This document shows positions 1-12,298 of a stretch of 64,000 bases of DNA, in pieces; the stretch's first letter is position 1, and every line of letters starts with the position of its first letter. Under the pieces are notes generated by a model. That model saw only the letters and a list, made by a program, of their open reading frames with translations. It did no database searches and was not told the origin of the DNA. Origin of the DNA: Orychophragmus violaceus (taxonomy: Eukaryota; Streptophyta; Magnoliopsida; Brassicales; Brassicaceae); NCBI GenBank assembly GCA_030180135.1, contig CM058230.1, forward strand, positions 12,525,082 to 12,589,081, written 5' to 3'. The position numbers and the translations under genes are program-made.

Positions 1-170
1 TGTGTGACCCTTAGGGATCATACAATACTGGTAATAAGTCCTAAACTTATAGATCAAGAGCGGACTCTAGCAAGTCATCATGATCACCCAGTATTTATGA
101 CTTATGTCTGATCTCGACACTTATCATACTTTCTAGAGATAGTACGGTAGATTTCAGGACATTCCCAACA
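1..170 (-). repeat. Copia A 3' LTR, truncated by window edge
   Basis: The stretch starting TGTGTGACCCTTAGGGATCA repeats nearly base for base at about 5142-5311 and ends in CCCAACA, which reads TGTTGGG on the minus strand. On the minus strand this is the beginning of the 3' LTR. The rest lies outside the window. Confidence 0.85.
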
Positions 171-185
171 ATCTCCCACTTGTAC
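171..185 (-). other. Copia A polypurine tract
   Basis: ATCTCCCACTTGTACT abuts the LTR. On the minus strand this is AAGTGGGAGAT immediately before TGTTGGG, the same arrangement seen in elements B (47589-47599) and C (49375-49385). It is the expected plus-strand priming site for copia reverse transcription. Confidence 0.75.
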
Positions 186-1446
186 TGGAATCCTACATTC
201 CCTAATCCTTTTGTCTCAATATCTCGATCTGGCATAAGGCAAGATGCGTGTCATCCTTATATAGCCAGACCATGTTTATCGGACCAGATTTGATACTGAC
301 AATGCAATTGGGCAAGTCCGTTTGGGAGTGGCCACTCTCTTACCAGCTATCAAGTCTCCGATTGGCCTAGAGATATTACCTCCGTTAAACGGCAGGGACA
401 AATCCCATCTTGTTCCATCACTATGAACTACACACTTTATAATACACCCAACCAAGGTCCTTATAGCTCCCAGTTACGAAACAGCGTTAGACAATGATCA
501 AAGCGCATCACTCCATGTGCAGCCACATGCATGCGAACTCAGGTCTAAGGACTATACTCTATAGTCGTATATGAGAACCTCTCATGACACACATATTAAT
601 ATCTTGTAGAGTTCTCATCAGCGGGCCATGTCCGGTCATATGCTCCCCTACATATACCTATGTGTCGACTTTGATGCTGCGCATCTATGACCCCTCGAAA
701 CTTGGTCATAAGTCTCAACACAATCTAGTCTCAAGTGGTTGTTGGTGTTCCAATTTCAACAACCTTCGACTATGGACACTATGATTTATGTCATTTCGTT
801 AAATATGGGGTTTCAGGATCAAGTCTACTCATGTACTTCGATGGCCCATATATAATGACATGAATCATTTTGGAACGATTATTTATATCACAGTTAAAAT
901 AATCCAGAAATCATAGATTTCACAAACATAAAATATTATGTTTTACATGAACCTTTCAAAACAACTAAATAAAGCCCTTTACAAACTCCCACTGAAATTA
1001 AGACTACATCTTAATTTCACTTATCCTACAGCTACAGTCCGCGACTCGTGCTTAGGCCTAAGGAGTGGCTTCGTTAATAGATTAGCAACGTTCTCATTCG
1101 TTGAAACTTACTGATCTACTTAACACCTCTGTCATTTATCTCACGGAATAGGTTATACCTACCCTCAAGGTGTTTGGACCTCTGATGTGCAGCTAGTCTC
1201 ATCTATGCTGGGAATCACATCAAGTTCAGTGATGAACTCTTCTTTCCAAACAACCTCTTTCGCCGCTACCCAAGCTGCGAAATGTTCAGCTTAAGTCATG
1301 GAGTCAGCAACAGTGCCTTGCACCGCCAGACAAACACAAGATATAACCAGACTGTGACCGGAAATCATCTTTGTCTGTTGGAAACTTGCCTTTCAGACTC
1401 TACTGACTTGTAGCACCTCACTTTCTCCGTAAATCAAGAACTTATC

Positions 1447-1686
1447 CTAAGTATTTTCCAAATACTTGAGGATATTCATTACGTCTATCCAGTGATTCTT
1501 TGCTGGATTTGACTGGTCTTTACTTGTCTTGCTTAACATTAAAGCAACATCAAAACAAGTACGTGTCATGGCATATATGATAGATCCAATTGCCGACGCA
1601 TATGGAATCTCATCCATGCATTCAAGCTCAGCAGATATCGTAGGACACTGTTTCTTGCTTAACGTAATGCCATGTGACATTGGCAT
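1447..1686 (-). pseudogene. Copia A RT/RNase H remnant
   Basis: This 79-residue open stretch contains MSHGITLSKKQCP and YASAIGSIIYAM, matching the same part of the intact element B protein (MSHGTSLSKKQCP, YASAIGSIMYTM). That is the connection between reverse transcriptase and RNase H. The flanking sequence to about 2500 carries further RT-like fragments in other frames. It is clearly dead. Confidence 0.8.
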
Positions 1687-2788
1687 AAAACCCTTCTTGG
1701 AAAGCTGAAAACGTGTAAGACTTTGTCAATATAAGAATCCTGACTTTGTCCTACCAGCCTTTTTGGATCTCTATCTTTAGATCCAAATCCAAGAACATAC
1801 GTGGCTTTACCCATGTCAATCATAAAAACAACTCCCAAGCCAGTCCTTTACCGACTGCAGCATTGGAACGTTATTTCCGAGAATCAGTATGTCATCGACA
1901 TACACTATGAGAAATGCAACATCGCTCCCACTTATCTATTAGTAAACGCACAGTTCCACTTCGTTCCTGTTCAAGTCAAAACCTTGACTACTTCAACAGA
2001 ACGAAGATTCCAACTCCGATATGTTTGCTTCCATCCATGAATGGATCGATGAAGCTAACTTACACACAGTATAATTTTTCGGAGTCCGGGCTCACTTTCG
2101 CTTCTGTGAATTTCGCAGGTTCGTCACTTTCAATGATCATCAGATCATGGCAATTAATCACGAGAAATCACTCTCGGATTAGTGACGGATTCAATCAGAT
2201 CTGCGAATTTCAGGCTCTACAGGTGTAGATTCTACAGAAATCTGTAAATCCATCCGCTGCTCTCCCTCAACAGGTTGAGCAGCCTCCTGTATTTCTCGAA
2301 TTTCTTCGAGTTATACTTTTACTCCCACTGTTCTTCTTGGAAAGTAACTTTCCTTTTAGAAAACAGAATTCCGAACAACCTAACTTCGTTTTCGGAATGG
2401 ACGTAAAAGGTAACAAGCCTTGGTTTCCCTAGGACAACCAGCGAAGTAGCACAACTACAAATACTCAGTAAAGACGAATTTGGATCATTTCCAGTCCACA
2501 TTTATGTGGTGTCTTTCAACTGATATTGGTGGAACTATTTCAGCGTAAACTTAGATATTTCTAGAGCGTTATTCTTAAAGAATATCATGGAAGATTCGTG
2601 TGACTCATCTTTAATCATTTCTAGTAAGATCTGATTCTTTCTCACATAAACACCTCCAGGTTTTCAGGAGAAATGAGCTGTGAAACGACTTCACACTCAT
2701 TCAGATGATCACACCATCAATGACTTAAGTATTCTCACTCGTGATCTAATCCAGAGTCTCAATACTTCTGTCACTCAGATTCTATACC

Positions 2789-3025
2789 TCATTCTGGAAC
2801 TCTTTCGACCATTTCAAAGAATTCTGACTCGTGTCTCATCAAATGAACACAGTCATACTCACTGAAGTAATCAGTAAAGATAATAAAGTACAGGAAATTT
2901 TCTCTGGCATTACTGCTCATCGGGCCACATACATGAGTATGTTCAAGGTCCAATAAGGCTTTGGGCCTTTCTCTAGCTCGGCTAAGATGGGTCCTTTGTC
3001 TTTTGGTCCAGTAAGCAGAATTCAA
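2789..3025 (-). pseudogene. Copia A integrase remnant
   Basis: The reading HTHVCGPMSSNARENFLYFI, then FSEYDCVHLMRHESE, aligns with the integrase core of element B (HTDVCGPMSTVARGNYKYFI). One aspartate of the catalytic triad region is replaced by H in HTHVCG. Gag should lie to the right on this strand but is absent. Confidence 0.78.
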
Positions 3026-4651
3026 GTCTCATAAGATATCCAATCAAATGAGCCCAAAAGTCCATAACTGAAATTTAGAGATAAATAAAGTTTTAGTTAT
3101 TTAGTTCATAAAAGAGTAATCTTAATAACTTATAAGAAAACTCGCATTGCATTCAAAATTTCTTTGTTTAACCTCATAAGAATGCAATGATTCCGAGACC
3201 CATGTTCAGCTACATCCAAAGTGGGCCACTGGCCGTCACCCAGAAGTAGCTTTACTTGGTAAGCATACACACAGCTAGTTATATCCAATAACTCTCGGTT
3301 GTGAATTGGGCCCAAGGCCCAATACACCAGATGTCTCAAGGCCCGGGACTCCCGATGGCCCAGTCAAGGAAACCAATCTCTTACAGCCAAATAATCACTA
3401 AAGTCTGGGACTCCCAATGAAATTAGTGACTATATACTACTTTACTTACGCAAAAACAGACACCTCACACTGTAAGCCATATCTGTAATTGAATAAGCGT
3501 TAAGTAGCTGACAAGATTGGGCAAGACATCCAAGCTTGATATTGTTTTTGAGGATTTTAGGTTTTCTTTCCAAAAATAGAAGATTACTATTTTGGGAAAC
3601 TTACTTATTTTAGAAACTTTCTAAATTTAAAAACATACTAAAAATAGAAATTTCTAATTTAATATTTTATTAAAGTTTTCGGTTGGGTCACAAATTATAG
3701 GCCCAATTCTTGGCCCAAGACCACAGAATTCCAATTGGCCCAATAATTTGACATAACCGAGTCGGTTCATTAATTCTGGTCCGAGACCAAATTAACTACT
3801 AAATCCAACTGGTTATTTACTAAACCAGACCAGATCTAAATTATTTGGTCCAACCAAATCAAACTTAGACCAGCCTTCGGTTTAGGTTAAAATTCAATTT
3901 TGAATTTAAATCCGGTTTAACCAGAAATTAAATAATACCAATTGTATTAAATAATTTCCAGCAAACCGCGATTTGGGTTAACCGCTTAAACCATAATTAT
4001 AACAAAATCGATTGTTATATTAATTATCAATCGATTTTGACTTATATCAGTTCGACAATCGACTCATTAACTAACCTTGTTAACAAACGAATTCTTATTA
4101 ACATTAAAGCAAAGTCAAACACGTTTTTGACATTACTCAAAGACAAACGATTTTGACCTCTTCCAAATTAATAATCGATTCAGAACATTGAAGACAAACA
4201 CGTTTATGACCTTTTCCAAATTAAATAAATCCTTAATTAAACAATAAATGATCCTTACGATCATGACATGGTATTAATTCAATCCTTAATTCAATAATTG
4301 CGATCATGATTTTCACTAAAAGACAAAGTCATGATCGCTAACCTTATTAACATTCGATCGAGATATACACAAACCAATTGAATCGATTCTCTTATGATTG
4401 CAATACAAAGTCAACAAGCGATGATTGGTTAACGATTATAAAGCAAATCTTATCGATTGATGAATTGATAATTCAATTATCGATTTTTGACAACAATACG
4501 ATTCATACATAAACGATAATTGATCATTCAACAAAATCGATTCATACGATTCTAGGTTTTCAAAGTTTCAATCAATTTTACTCATTAAAATCGATTCATC
4601 AAACTAATAAACAACCTAGTATGATCCAAAAAACAAAAACCTAACAACCTA

Positions 4652-4664
4652 GGCTCTGATACCA
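4652..4664 (-). other. Copia A primer-binding site
   Basis: GGCTCTGATACCA on the plus strand is TGGTATCAGAGCC on the minus strand, the usual plant copia site complementary to the 3' end of initiator methionine tRNA. It sits one base from the LTR end. Confidence 0.88.
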
Positions 4665-4665
4665 C

Positions 4666-5311
4666 TGAAGGATTATGTGTGTTCATTGTGTAATTGTCAG
4701 GTTACATCCTAGCACATAATCATCTAGGATCTAGGTGATTTGCAGTTGAATCATAAACAGATCAGATTCATTACCTTGTGATTACAGCGGATTGATCTAA
4801 GGAATGAAGAGATCTGCAAGAGCTGATAGAAACCGGCTCCTCCTAGGTATCCACACTCTTACAAGCTTTTGGATCAGGCTGCTAGACCAAGTTGGAATCA
4901 ACAGAGAGAGAGGACGGCTGAGGCTCAAAATCGCAGATGGGGTATTAATTTTGCCCTAGGCGCCATTCCTCTTCCTTATATGGGCCCAAGTTATTAAACT
5001 AATGGCCTATTAGGATTTTGGGCCCAAGACACAAATCAGACAAAAGCCTGTATTTTGTCTGGCCCAATTCTCTGTACAAATACAGTAAATGCCTTGCATC
5101 TTACCGTATTAATTCCTTGTTAACTTTCCCGTTAGCTATGGTGTGTGACCCTTAGGGATCATACAATACTGGTAATAAGTCCTAAACTTATAGATCAAGA
5201 GCGGACTCTAGCAAGTCATCATGATCACCCAGTATTTATGACTTATGTCTGATCTCGACACTTATCATACTTTCTAGATATAGTACGGTAGATTTCAGGA
5301 CATTCCCAACA
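4666..5311 (-). repeat. Copia A 5' LTR
   Basis: A 646-bp LTR bounded by TG and CA. Its right half duplicates window bases 1-170. It shares the GTGTGTGACCC block with the LTRs of elements B and C, so the three belong to related families. Confidence 0.85.
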
Positions 5312-5851
5312 TATATTTGGCTGGCAGACACCTTAAGTATTTCTTGACAAGTTTCTTGTCTTTATATTCTTACCAAGGAGTGATGCTTCTTGTGCTAAAG
5401 AGCTGATTTTGGCGCTAAAATCTGAAATTGTTTCGTCATCTTCCATCTTTAAGTCTTCAAACTTGGTGGCTAATAGATCTTTTCTTGAGTTTTGCACTTT
5501 CTCTGTTCCTTCAAAGTGAATTTGAAGAATATCCCACGCTTCTTTAGCCAATTCACATCCTTGTATTAATTCGAATTGTTTCTTAGCTACTCCACAGTGA
5601 ATTGCAGTTAGGGCCCTGGAATTGAATTTTGAGAGCTTCAGTTCGACTTCTGTCCATTGTTCCTCAGGTTTGGGTACATCGGCTCCTGCTTCATTCTTCA
5701 TTGTTGGAGCTGTCCAGCCTGATTCAACTGCCTTCCAAGCCAGCGGGTCGATACCTTTGATTTGTGATCTTGTTCTTGCTTTCCAGAAACCATAGTTTGT
5801 CGCATCCAGTATTACTCTAGAGCTATTGATCAGCTCATTGTAGTTCTCCAT
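5312..5851 (-). pseudogene. Gag fragment of an older copia element, interrupted by copia A
   Basis: On the minus strand an ATG at 5851 opens a copia gag of the UBN2/DUF4219 type. It begins MENYNELINSS, with ATNYGFWKARTRSQIKGID and later KEAWDILQIHFEGTEKVQ and TKFEDLKMEDDETISDFSAKI. A one-base frameshift lies near 5360. In the other frame the conserved KKLVKKYLRCLP region continues right up to the LTR boundary of copia A at 5311. Element A therefore inserted into this gag. The remainder, with any 5-bp target duplication, is left of the window. Confidence 0.82.
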
Positions 5852-5894
5852 TTTTCCGCAGGATCCCACCTGTATATATGAGCAACAAGTGTCC

Positions 5895-5907
5895 GCTCTA
5901 ATACCAA
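5895..5907 (-). other. Primer-binding site of the older copia element
   Basis: CGCTCTAATACCA reads TGGTATTAGAGCG on the minus strand, a one-base variant of the initiator tRNA-Met site. It lies about 45 bp upstream of the gag ATG and beside the LTR start. Confidence 0.7.
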
Positions 5908-5908
5908 T

Positions 5909-6530
5909 TGAAAAAGTGAGACACAACGTAATACAGAATGTGACACAAGGGTATTCTTTTTCAAGACTTTTTATTGCAAAGCAAACACACGTTTCACCTT
6001 AACAACCTAGTCTCTCTCTTGCTTCTCGATCTATCAATGATCTCAAAGCCTTCTAGATTCACCCTTAACACCAAGTCTAATCCTTTCTTAAGAACTCTCA
6101 ACTTTTGCTAAAAGCAATCTCTCTCTCTCTAAAGGCGCACCAAGCACAGATGCCCTAGATGATCTATTTATACTTATAGATCATCGTACAATTGCCTTAT
6201 TTCTATTGGCATATTTCCTAAACTCTTTTTAGGCATATTTCCATTTTTCTTCATCTTGTAAAAAGCATATTTTCCTAACATCTTTTCGGTGCTCATCCTT
6301 TGAGTATCTTCACTGATCTTCATGTCCAGCTCAGCTACTCATCTTTAGGTTCGTCCTTGTCAGCTACTTGTTCCTAGCAGGTCCATCTTTCTTCGTTCCA
6401 GCTCACGTCTTCTATCGTTGACTCAGTCACTGTTGCACATGCTAGTTGACTCAACTCCTGTTGTAACTCATGCCGTAGCTCAGTGCTTCTTCACTGAGTT
6501 CTCATATATCATGCACCTTTTGAGATTACA
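5909..6530 (-). repeat. Probable 5' LTR of the older copia element
   Basis: This stretch begins TGAAAAAGTGAGACAC next to the primer-binding site and runs to GAGATTACA. On the minus strand it would start TGTAATCTCAAAAG. Its partner LTR is not in the window, so the outer end is inferred only from the TG...CA rule. Confidence 0.5.
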
Positions 6531-7203
6531 AATTAGGATGCCATTATTCTGTGTTTTAGTTATAGAAAAAGTTCTCTTCTATTCAATTAATGTATTATTA
6601 TCGACTCTATCATACTAGTAAAAAATGTTTTTATTCTTAAAATGAAAATTGAAATATGCCTCCGCCTTGGGCTTCTCGAGGAATGAGTACTGATTAGCTA
6701 CTTCAAATATGTGACTTGGTTCGTGGCTTTTTTTTCCAATCATTCTGTTGTTCCTTTCAAGTCCTTAGACTTGCGTAAGATTTTGCTTCAGGTTTTATAT
6801 GTTACGTAATGTATAAGTTATCTCACTAAAATTCAAAGTTAACTAATCTGATAAGAGCCTCAAGTGTGAAAACATACAGTAGAATTCAACATTCTTCATC
6901 TTTAAACTTTGATTTTGGTGAGGAGACATAGTATGAATCGGCTGGTTGATTAATGTTTTTTCTGTGTGTATACATAAAACGTGATCCTAAGGCATCGATC
7001 TGTAGTTTGAACTAAGACTAATCCATCATGATAGATTTTGAGCCGCTTTTGTGTCGGATCCATGAATCATGGATCGATTACTACTCATATATTCGCCTGC
7101 ACTGATTAAACTAAATTAACTTAAAATAAATTTCCTCATAACATTCCTCTTATTTTCTTAGTACGTAGTAATTAAGATCTATAACTGTGGATGTGTACAA
7201 ATA
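6531..7203. other. AT-rich intergenic DNA, nothing recognised
   Basis: No coding stretch, RNA gene or terminal repeat could be supported here. Confidence 0.5.
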
Positions 7204-7912
7204 TGTTTTCTTTAATAACATTTTTTTAAAATATATATATTATATTAATATTAATTAAACCGACTCTTAAACCGGGGATCAACCGGGAACATTAGACCCT
7301 AACCAAAGTAAAAAAAAGAAACCTAAATAACCGAAGGGAACCGTTCGATAACCGGGGTGAAAATTCGGTTTAGCCCAAGAGCACTCTTTAAAGATGCTCC
7401 GGAATCCGCGCCGCCGCCGGCGGATCCGAGTCGGAGAGGTTCACCGCGCCGGACGCCACCTTCCTGCAAAACGTGAGGATCCGACCCCAGCCTGCTCTCC
7501 GGTGTCGCCGACGAAGCTTCCCCCTCCTTCTCCCGACGGACAACCTTTCCTCCGGAGACCTCCGGTCTCGCCCGGTAAAGCCACTCCCAGCTAAGCTCCA
7601 CTGCTCACAGCGCCACCGACTCCACTTCCCGATTAGAACAGCCTAACCACTCTGATTGCCTGCAAATCGCATCTCTCCTCCTGCCGAGAAGGCTTCTCCG
7701 ATGAGCTTTGCGTGCAACTAGGCACGGACCAGCAAACCATCACCGCAGTCGCCTTGGTGTGGTCACGGCTCGACGGTAAACCGCTGGCACCGGAGAGACC
7801 TCAAAGACAGAAGAAGAATGGCGGAGAACTCGAGGATTCTAGAGAGAAAAATCGTCGGGCGCGTGCTCTCACGCACACAACAATCGAGAAAAATTGTTTT
7901 CTTTAATAACAT
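7204..7912 (-). mobile_element. ORF-less retroposon with 18-bp target-site duplication
   Basis: An exact 18-bp direct repeat, TGTTTTCTTTAATAACAT, occurs at 7204-7221 and 7895-7912 and brackets a 673-bp insert. On the minus strand the insert starts ATTTTTCTCGATTG, has a GC-rich body and ends in an A/T-rich tail with an A run next to the left repeat. A long target duplication plus an A-rich 3' end is the mark of target-primed reverse transcription (LINE or SINE machinery). The body contains no convincing protein. It may be a non-autonomous LINE derivative or a retroposed transcript. I do not recognise the source. Confidence 0.72.
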
Positions 7913-8301
7913 GAAATGTGTAATATTTGTTAGTCATGATCCAACATTACGCGGACATATACATTATCTACGAACTAAACACCGTCCAATGCATGAAACC
8001 GTCATGTATTTTTCTTTGGATTACCAAAAACGTCATGTACTGTACATTAAAATACAAAAACGTCGGCAGAAAGTCTAAATGCAATAAAGACGATTGGAAC
8101 AATACATAGAAGATTAGCATGATTCCGGTTCAAATTTTTTTGATACCAAATGAAGAAAAAGACTTCTAGGATTGGAGCGCATGGTTCCTCTATTTCTATT
8201 GATCATGCTGTTTTTTAGAAATCAACGACTAAATGTCCGATAGTAATTAATAATAAACATATAAATGATATGTATGACCGCACCACGGATGATAACTTCT
8301 A

Positions 8302-8302
8302 C

Positions 8303-8339
<37 letters not shown>

Positions 8340-8341
8340 TG
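8302..8341. repeat. Poly-A / (AT)n microsatellite
   Basis: A run of about 15 A followed by about 12 AT units. Simple sequence only. Confidence 0.9.
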
Positions 8342-8841
8342 TGATAAGGCGTAGGCTGCATGGATGTTACGACATCATCTCCCTAAATGATAACTGACCA
8401 TATGGGTGTAAATTATAATATACGTAAAGTATATTATATAAATTAACGACTATATCCAATCCATCTTCCACACGTTTAAATCAGGGACTTAAATAGATGT
8501 TTTGCTGAAATCGAGAACACATCTTCACTTAATCAACTTCCCTCGAAACATTAAGGAATCAGTTTTATGATTTTTCAGGTTTAGTTGTTTTGATTTCTTT
8601 TTGGTATCGTATTGATAACTAAATTTGTATTTTGTTTGTGATTTGTGTTTCTTCCAACTTTGTATTTTACGTTACAATTGTCTTTGTTTTGATGCTTTAG
8701 ACGGAAAAAAAAAACAAATTATTTGACCCAATCCTCTAAACCAAAAAGAACCTTGACCCAATCTCTTCAACATGTGTACAAATTATAAACTTAAGAGCTA
8801 TATTAAATCCTCGGCAATAAAATACTCCACCGGTGCTGACA

Positions 8842-9563
8842 ATTAATACAGAGTAATACTTGGGTTCACCCCTAGAGGTGAACCCTTTTGTTCACCTCCA
8901 CATTTTCTAACCAATCAAATAATTTCACATAATCTAATATTAAAAATAAATAAAATTTTAAAAATGTTTTAAAAATAAGAAAATAAAAAACGAAAAAAAA
9001 GAAAAAAGAAAATATATTTTATTTCAAACAAAACTTAAAAATGATTTTTTTATAAAAATACTAAAACCTAAATCTTAATCTCTAAACCCTAAATTCTAAA
9101 CCCTAAACCCTAAACGATAATTTGAACCTAAAATATTAAAATTAAAACTAAATCATAATCCCTAAATCCAATATGTAAATCTTACAAAATAAAAAACTAA
9201 ACCCTAATCCCTAAACCCTAAACCCTAACCCAAAGAGCTTAAACCCTAATCCATAAACCATAAACCCAAAGAGCTTAAACCCTATACCATAAACCCTAAT
9301 CCCTAAATTCAATATGTAAATTTTAAAAAATAAAAACTAAACCCTAATCCCTAAATCCTAAACCCTAACCCAAAGAGCTTAAACCCTAATCTCTAAACCC
9401 TAAACTCAAAGAACTTAAACCTTATACCATAAACCCTAATCCCTAAACCTTAATTTTAATTTTATAATTTTATTTAAAAATAATATTACATGGCATAATT
9501 TTATTGGTTAATAAAGAGGGGGTGAACAAATGGAGGTGAACCTAAGTATTTTCCATTAATACA
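8842..9563. mobile_element. Mutator-like non-autonomous transposon with 9-bp duplication
   Basis: ATTAATACA occurs at 8842-8850 and 9555-9563. Between them the element (8851-9554, 704 bp) starts GAGTAATACTTGGGTTCACC. The reverse complement of its right end reads GGAAAATACTTAGGTTCACC, giving inverted termini of about 20 bp. A 9-bp duplication and termini beginning with G fit Mutator-like elements. There is no transposase. The interior (about 9061-9450) contains many CCCTAAA and CCCTAAT words. Confidence 0.78.
9061..9450. repeat. Degenerate telomere-like CCCTAAA repeats inside the Mutator-like element
   Basis: Repeated AAACCCTAAACCCTAA and AACCCTAATCCCTAAA words alternate with AAAGAGCTTAAACC spacers. 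A longer unit containing CCCAAAGAGCTTAAACC recurs at least three times. The plant telomere repeat is TTTAGGG/CCCTAAA. Here it is interstitial and decayed. Confidence 0.75.
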
Positions 9564-12298
9564 AACACCCGCACGTTCGAGCCAACCACATAGCCAAACG
9601 AAGATATTTTTGTCTAACTTAAAACTGGCAGAAAACAAAAACAAAAAAGAATGAAAGATTTATGATAGATCTGATTATCTCTAGTTAAACCATAAAAGAA
9701 AACATAAAGAGATGGAACAGTTTGGTAGAGTCGGCTTTTGAAATGACATTCTCCATAGGCTTCTTGAGTATCTATATGTATGACCTTTTGTTTTTTTCTA
9801 TGAAAACAAAAAGGAAACATCGTTACGTGAATTACTGAGAGCTTCTGTCTTGTATGCTTTGCTTATTTGCAAATGCATATGTTTACGTCAACATGTGGCA
9901 TGATTTACTTAGAAAACAGCAGACATGATGATTACCCTTTTGCATGAACGTTGTTTTCTTCCAAACTAAGACCTTCCTCATAATGACTTGAGTTTTTTTT
10001 GTAAGGGAATAAAGAAAGAAGTAATGTGACATTTGGTATTTCTCAATTGGGTGAAGAGTAGATAGAAGTTTGCTAAGACTACCGCGTTGTTTGTTCGATA
10101 GCTACCTGAATCACCGGTGACCGGCCATCGCTCATCACTCTTTTTTTTTTTTTTGAATGAATGTAAAATTTATTCAATCAAAATCTGCTATACATCAAAT
10201 GCTACTCTAGCTGAATAATTTTTTTTTTTTGGTCAACAGCTGAATAGTTTTTAGTGTGAAAGAAAAAACTGCTAAATGTTATTTGAGTTCTGCTACCAAA
10301 CTTCCAAAACCAATTTTTTAAGGTACATTTTCTAGTTTTAATAGCACCATATTATCTCCTATATTTGAATACTAATAAAATAGTGTCTGTTAAAAATATA
10401 TCTATCTGAAGTTCTCAACCAGTGCTAGATATTAAAGGGCTTACTTGAAAAAGAAAAAAAATCCGGGTTAATTTTGTAGATAGATTCTTTAGGCGGCTAA
10501 AATCGAAATACCTTCATACGATGTTTACCGCCGCACGCGTACAAATGTTCGTTGCACGTGAGAATTACGCGCAAACAAAAAAACAACAAAAGTCATAATC
10601 TTTGACTAGCTGTGACAGGTGGAACGAAAGTTTTGATGACGTGGACGCAATTGTGACCACCGAACATTTTTCTCCATGTGGCACTGTCTATGTCGTGGAT
10701 GCTTCATAACCAACGACATTTTAGGATGGGCCGTGACAGCCCAATAGTATAAATTTAGGACCCACTTGTCTTGCCAGGTCAGCTCTATTGGTCCAACTGT
10801 AAAAGGAGCTGTTTGTCTTCTTCACCATCTTGTTCCTACTCTTCGAATTTGGATTAATTAATTGATATGGACCGTCATTTAATTATGGTGATCATACAGT
10901 TTAGTTAAACCTACAGAAGTATAAGAAACATCGAATATGTACAAGTATTTTTCCAGCATTAGCCAGCCAATTAGACACGTAATTTTGGAGGGTCACGCGC
11001 TATTAATAAAAGTTATACAAGTATTTTTCCTGCATTTCATCTGACAAAATGTATTCACGTTTCATTATTTGAATTATTTATTCTATCCTTATTGATTTTG
11101 ATTGTGAGTTTTCTTTTGTAGAAATTCTTTATATCTCAAAATGACAACACTTGTACCCCTAGAGCTATCTCCCCATGAACCAAGTGGAGCATAACCAGAA
11201 ATTAAAAATCAAAGTCTTTCCGAAAAACAATGAAAAAGAAGCACATAAATGTAGACTAATCTGATTAAACTTAATAAAATGAAATGTTTGAATAGTTGAA
11301 AAATGAAATGATTCAAGAATGCACATTGAATGCGAACATTGCTTTAGTTTTAGAGAGATTTATGTGTTATTTTTAAAGCTTGCCTTACTAGTTAATGTGC
11401 CATACCACATAAGTCCAATTGACCATACTTCATGACAAGGATTCGAATGAGTAAGTGGTTTATTCATATTCAACAACATTCATTTCACATTAAGAGATGG
11501 ATGAACTTGTTGTTGTTGTTGATATTAGAAATTGTTTGTTAATATTCTCGGGAAAAAGAGTTAGTGACTTATTGACAGTCTTCTCTAGGGACTTTTAACT
11601 AAACCAAGTTGTCGGTAGAGTGACTTTAATTTAAAAGAAGAATCACGAGTGATTTGTTTGTTGGCTCAGCAACAACAACAACAACAAAAATTTAAACAAA
11701 AAAATCATAAAAGTTCAAACTAATTCATGAGTGGTTAGTTGATTTAACGAAATGGTCATGTACTAGTATTAAATAGGTGATCGCGAAGAATGGCAAAAAG
11801 GTTGATGGCTTTTAGGTTCATCGATAACGAAATGGTCAGTTTCAGGTTTCGAGTATGTAGTAAGTAAGATGACATCGAAGAGTAATGATTTTGCCACGAG
11901 ATGCCTTGAATACGGAACGTGGAAAGTATGGCGTCGTGTACCTACGTATCCATCATGGCTATGATTCTATGAATGGGAAACTACCTTCAACCATACACTC
12001 TCACTTTCCTGATATTTATAGTTTTTTGTTTTCGTATTCATCATAATGTTTGAATGAGAAAATACCTTCAGCCATACACTCTCTCTTTCCTAATTTTTTT
12101 GTATTTTTTTTCTTTTGTATCCATCAGTTTTCCTTTTGATTTATATTGACAATTAATAACTGGCATTAAACGACTCAGCTATAGTATAAGCTTAAGTACC
12201 CAAAGAAGACTAAACTATGAGACATAATATTTATTTGGATTGAACTAATATTTTCACTTCAGCTTGTTTTTGTTTATTTTTTTTAATCTTGTATGCAC
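9564..12298. other. AT-rich intergenic DNA, no gene supported
   Basis: Contains poly-T tracts near 10141-10154 and 10220 that look like old element tails, and a TTG/AAC trinucleotide pair at about 11503-11520 and 11667-11690. No open frame looks like a protein. Confidence 0.5.

Larger units (their letters stand above)
1..5311 (-). mobile_element. Copia element A, decayed, gag-less Ty1/copia retrotransposon
   Basis: A minus-strand LTR retrotransposon cut by the window start. Direct repeats occur at 1-170 and within 4666-5311. A primer-binding site complementary to initiator tRNA-Met lies beside the right LTR, and a purine-rich tract lies beside the left one. Only scraps of the polyprotein remain: RT/RNase H-like sequence around 1447-2500 and integrase-like sequence at 2789-3025, all with stops and frameshifts. 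The sequence passes from integrase straight to leader DNA near 3060-3130. The gag gene found between these points in related elements B and C is therefore missing. The leader at about 3960-4620 is rich in ATCGATT-type words rather than the TCGATCGA motif of B and C. The element cannot be autonomous. Confidence 0.88.

Noticed and set aside
7394..7906. Proline/arginine-rich frames in the GC-rich insert
   Set aside because: They arise from GC-rich non-coding retroposon sequence. No domain, and competing frames on both strands.
9061..9450. CCCTAAA repeats as evidence of a chromosome end or old telomere fusion
   Set aside because: They lie wholly inside a transposon with its own target duplication, are highly decayed and are short.
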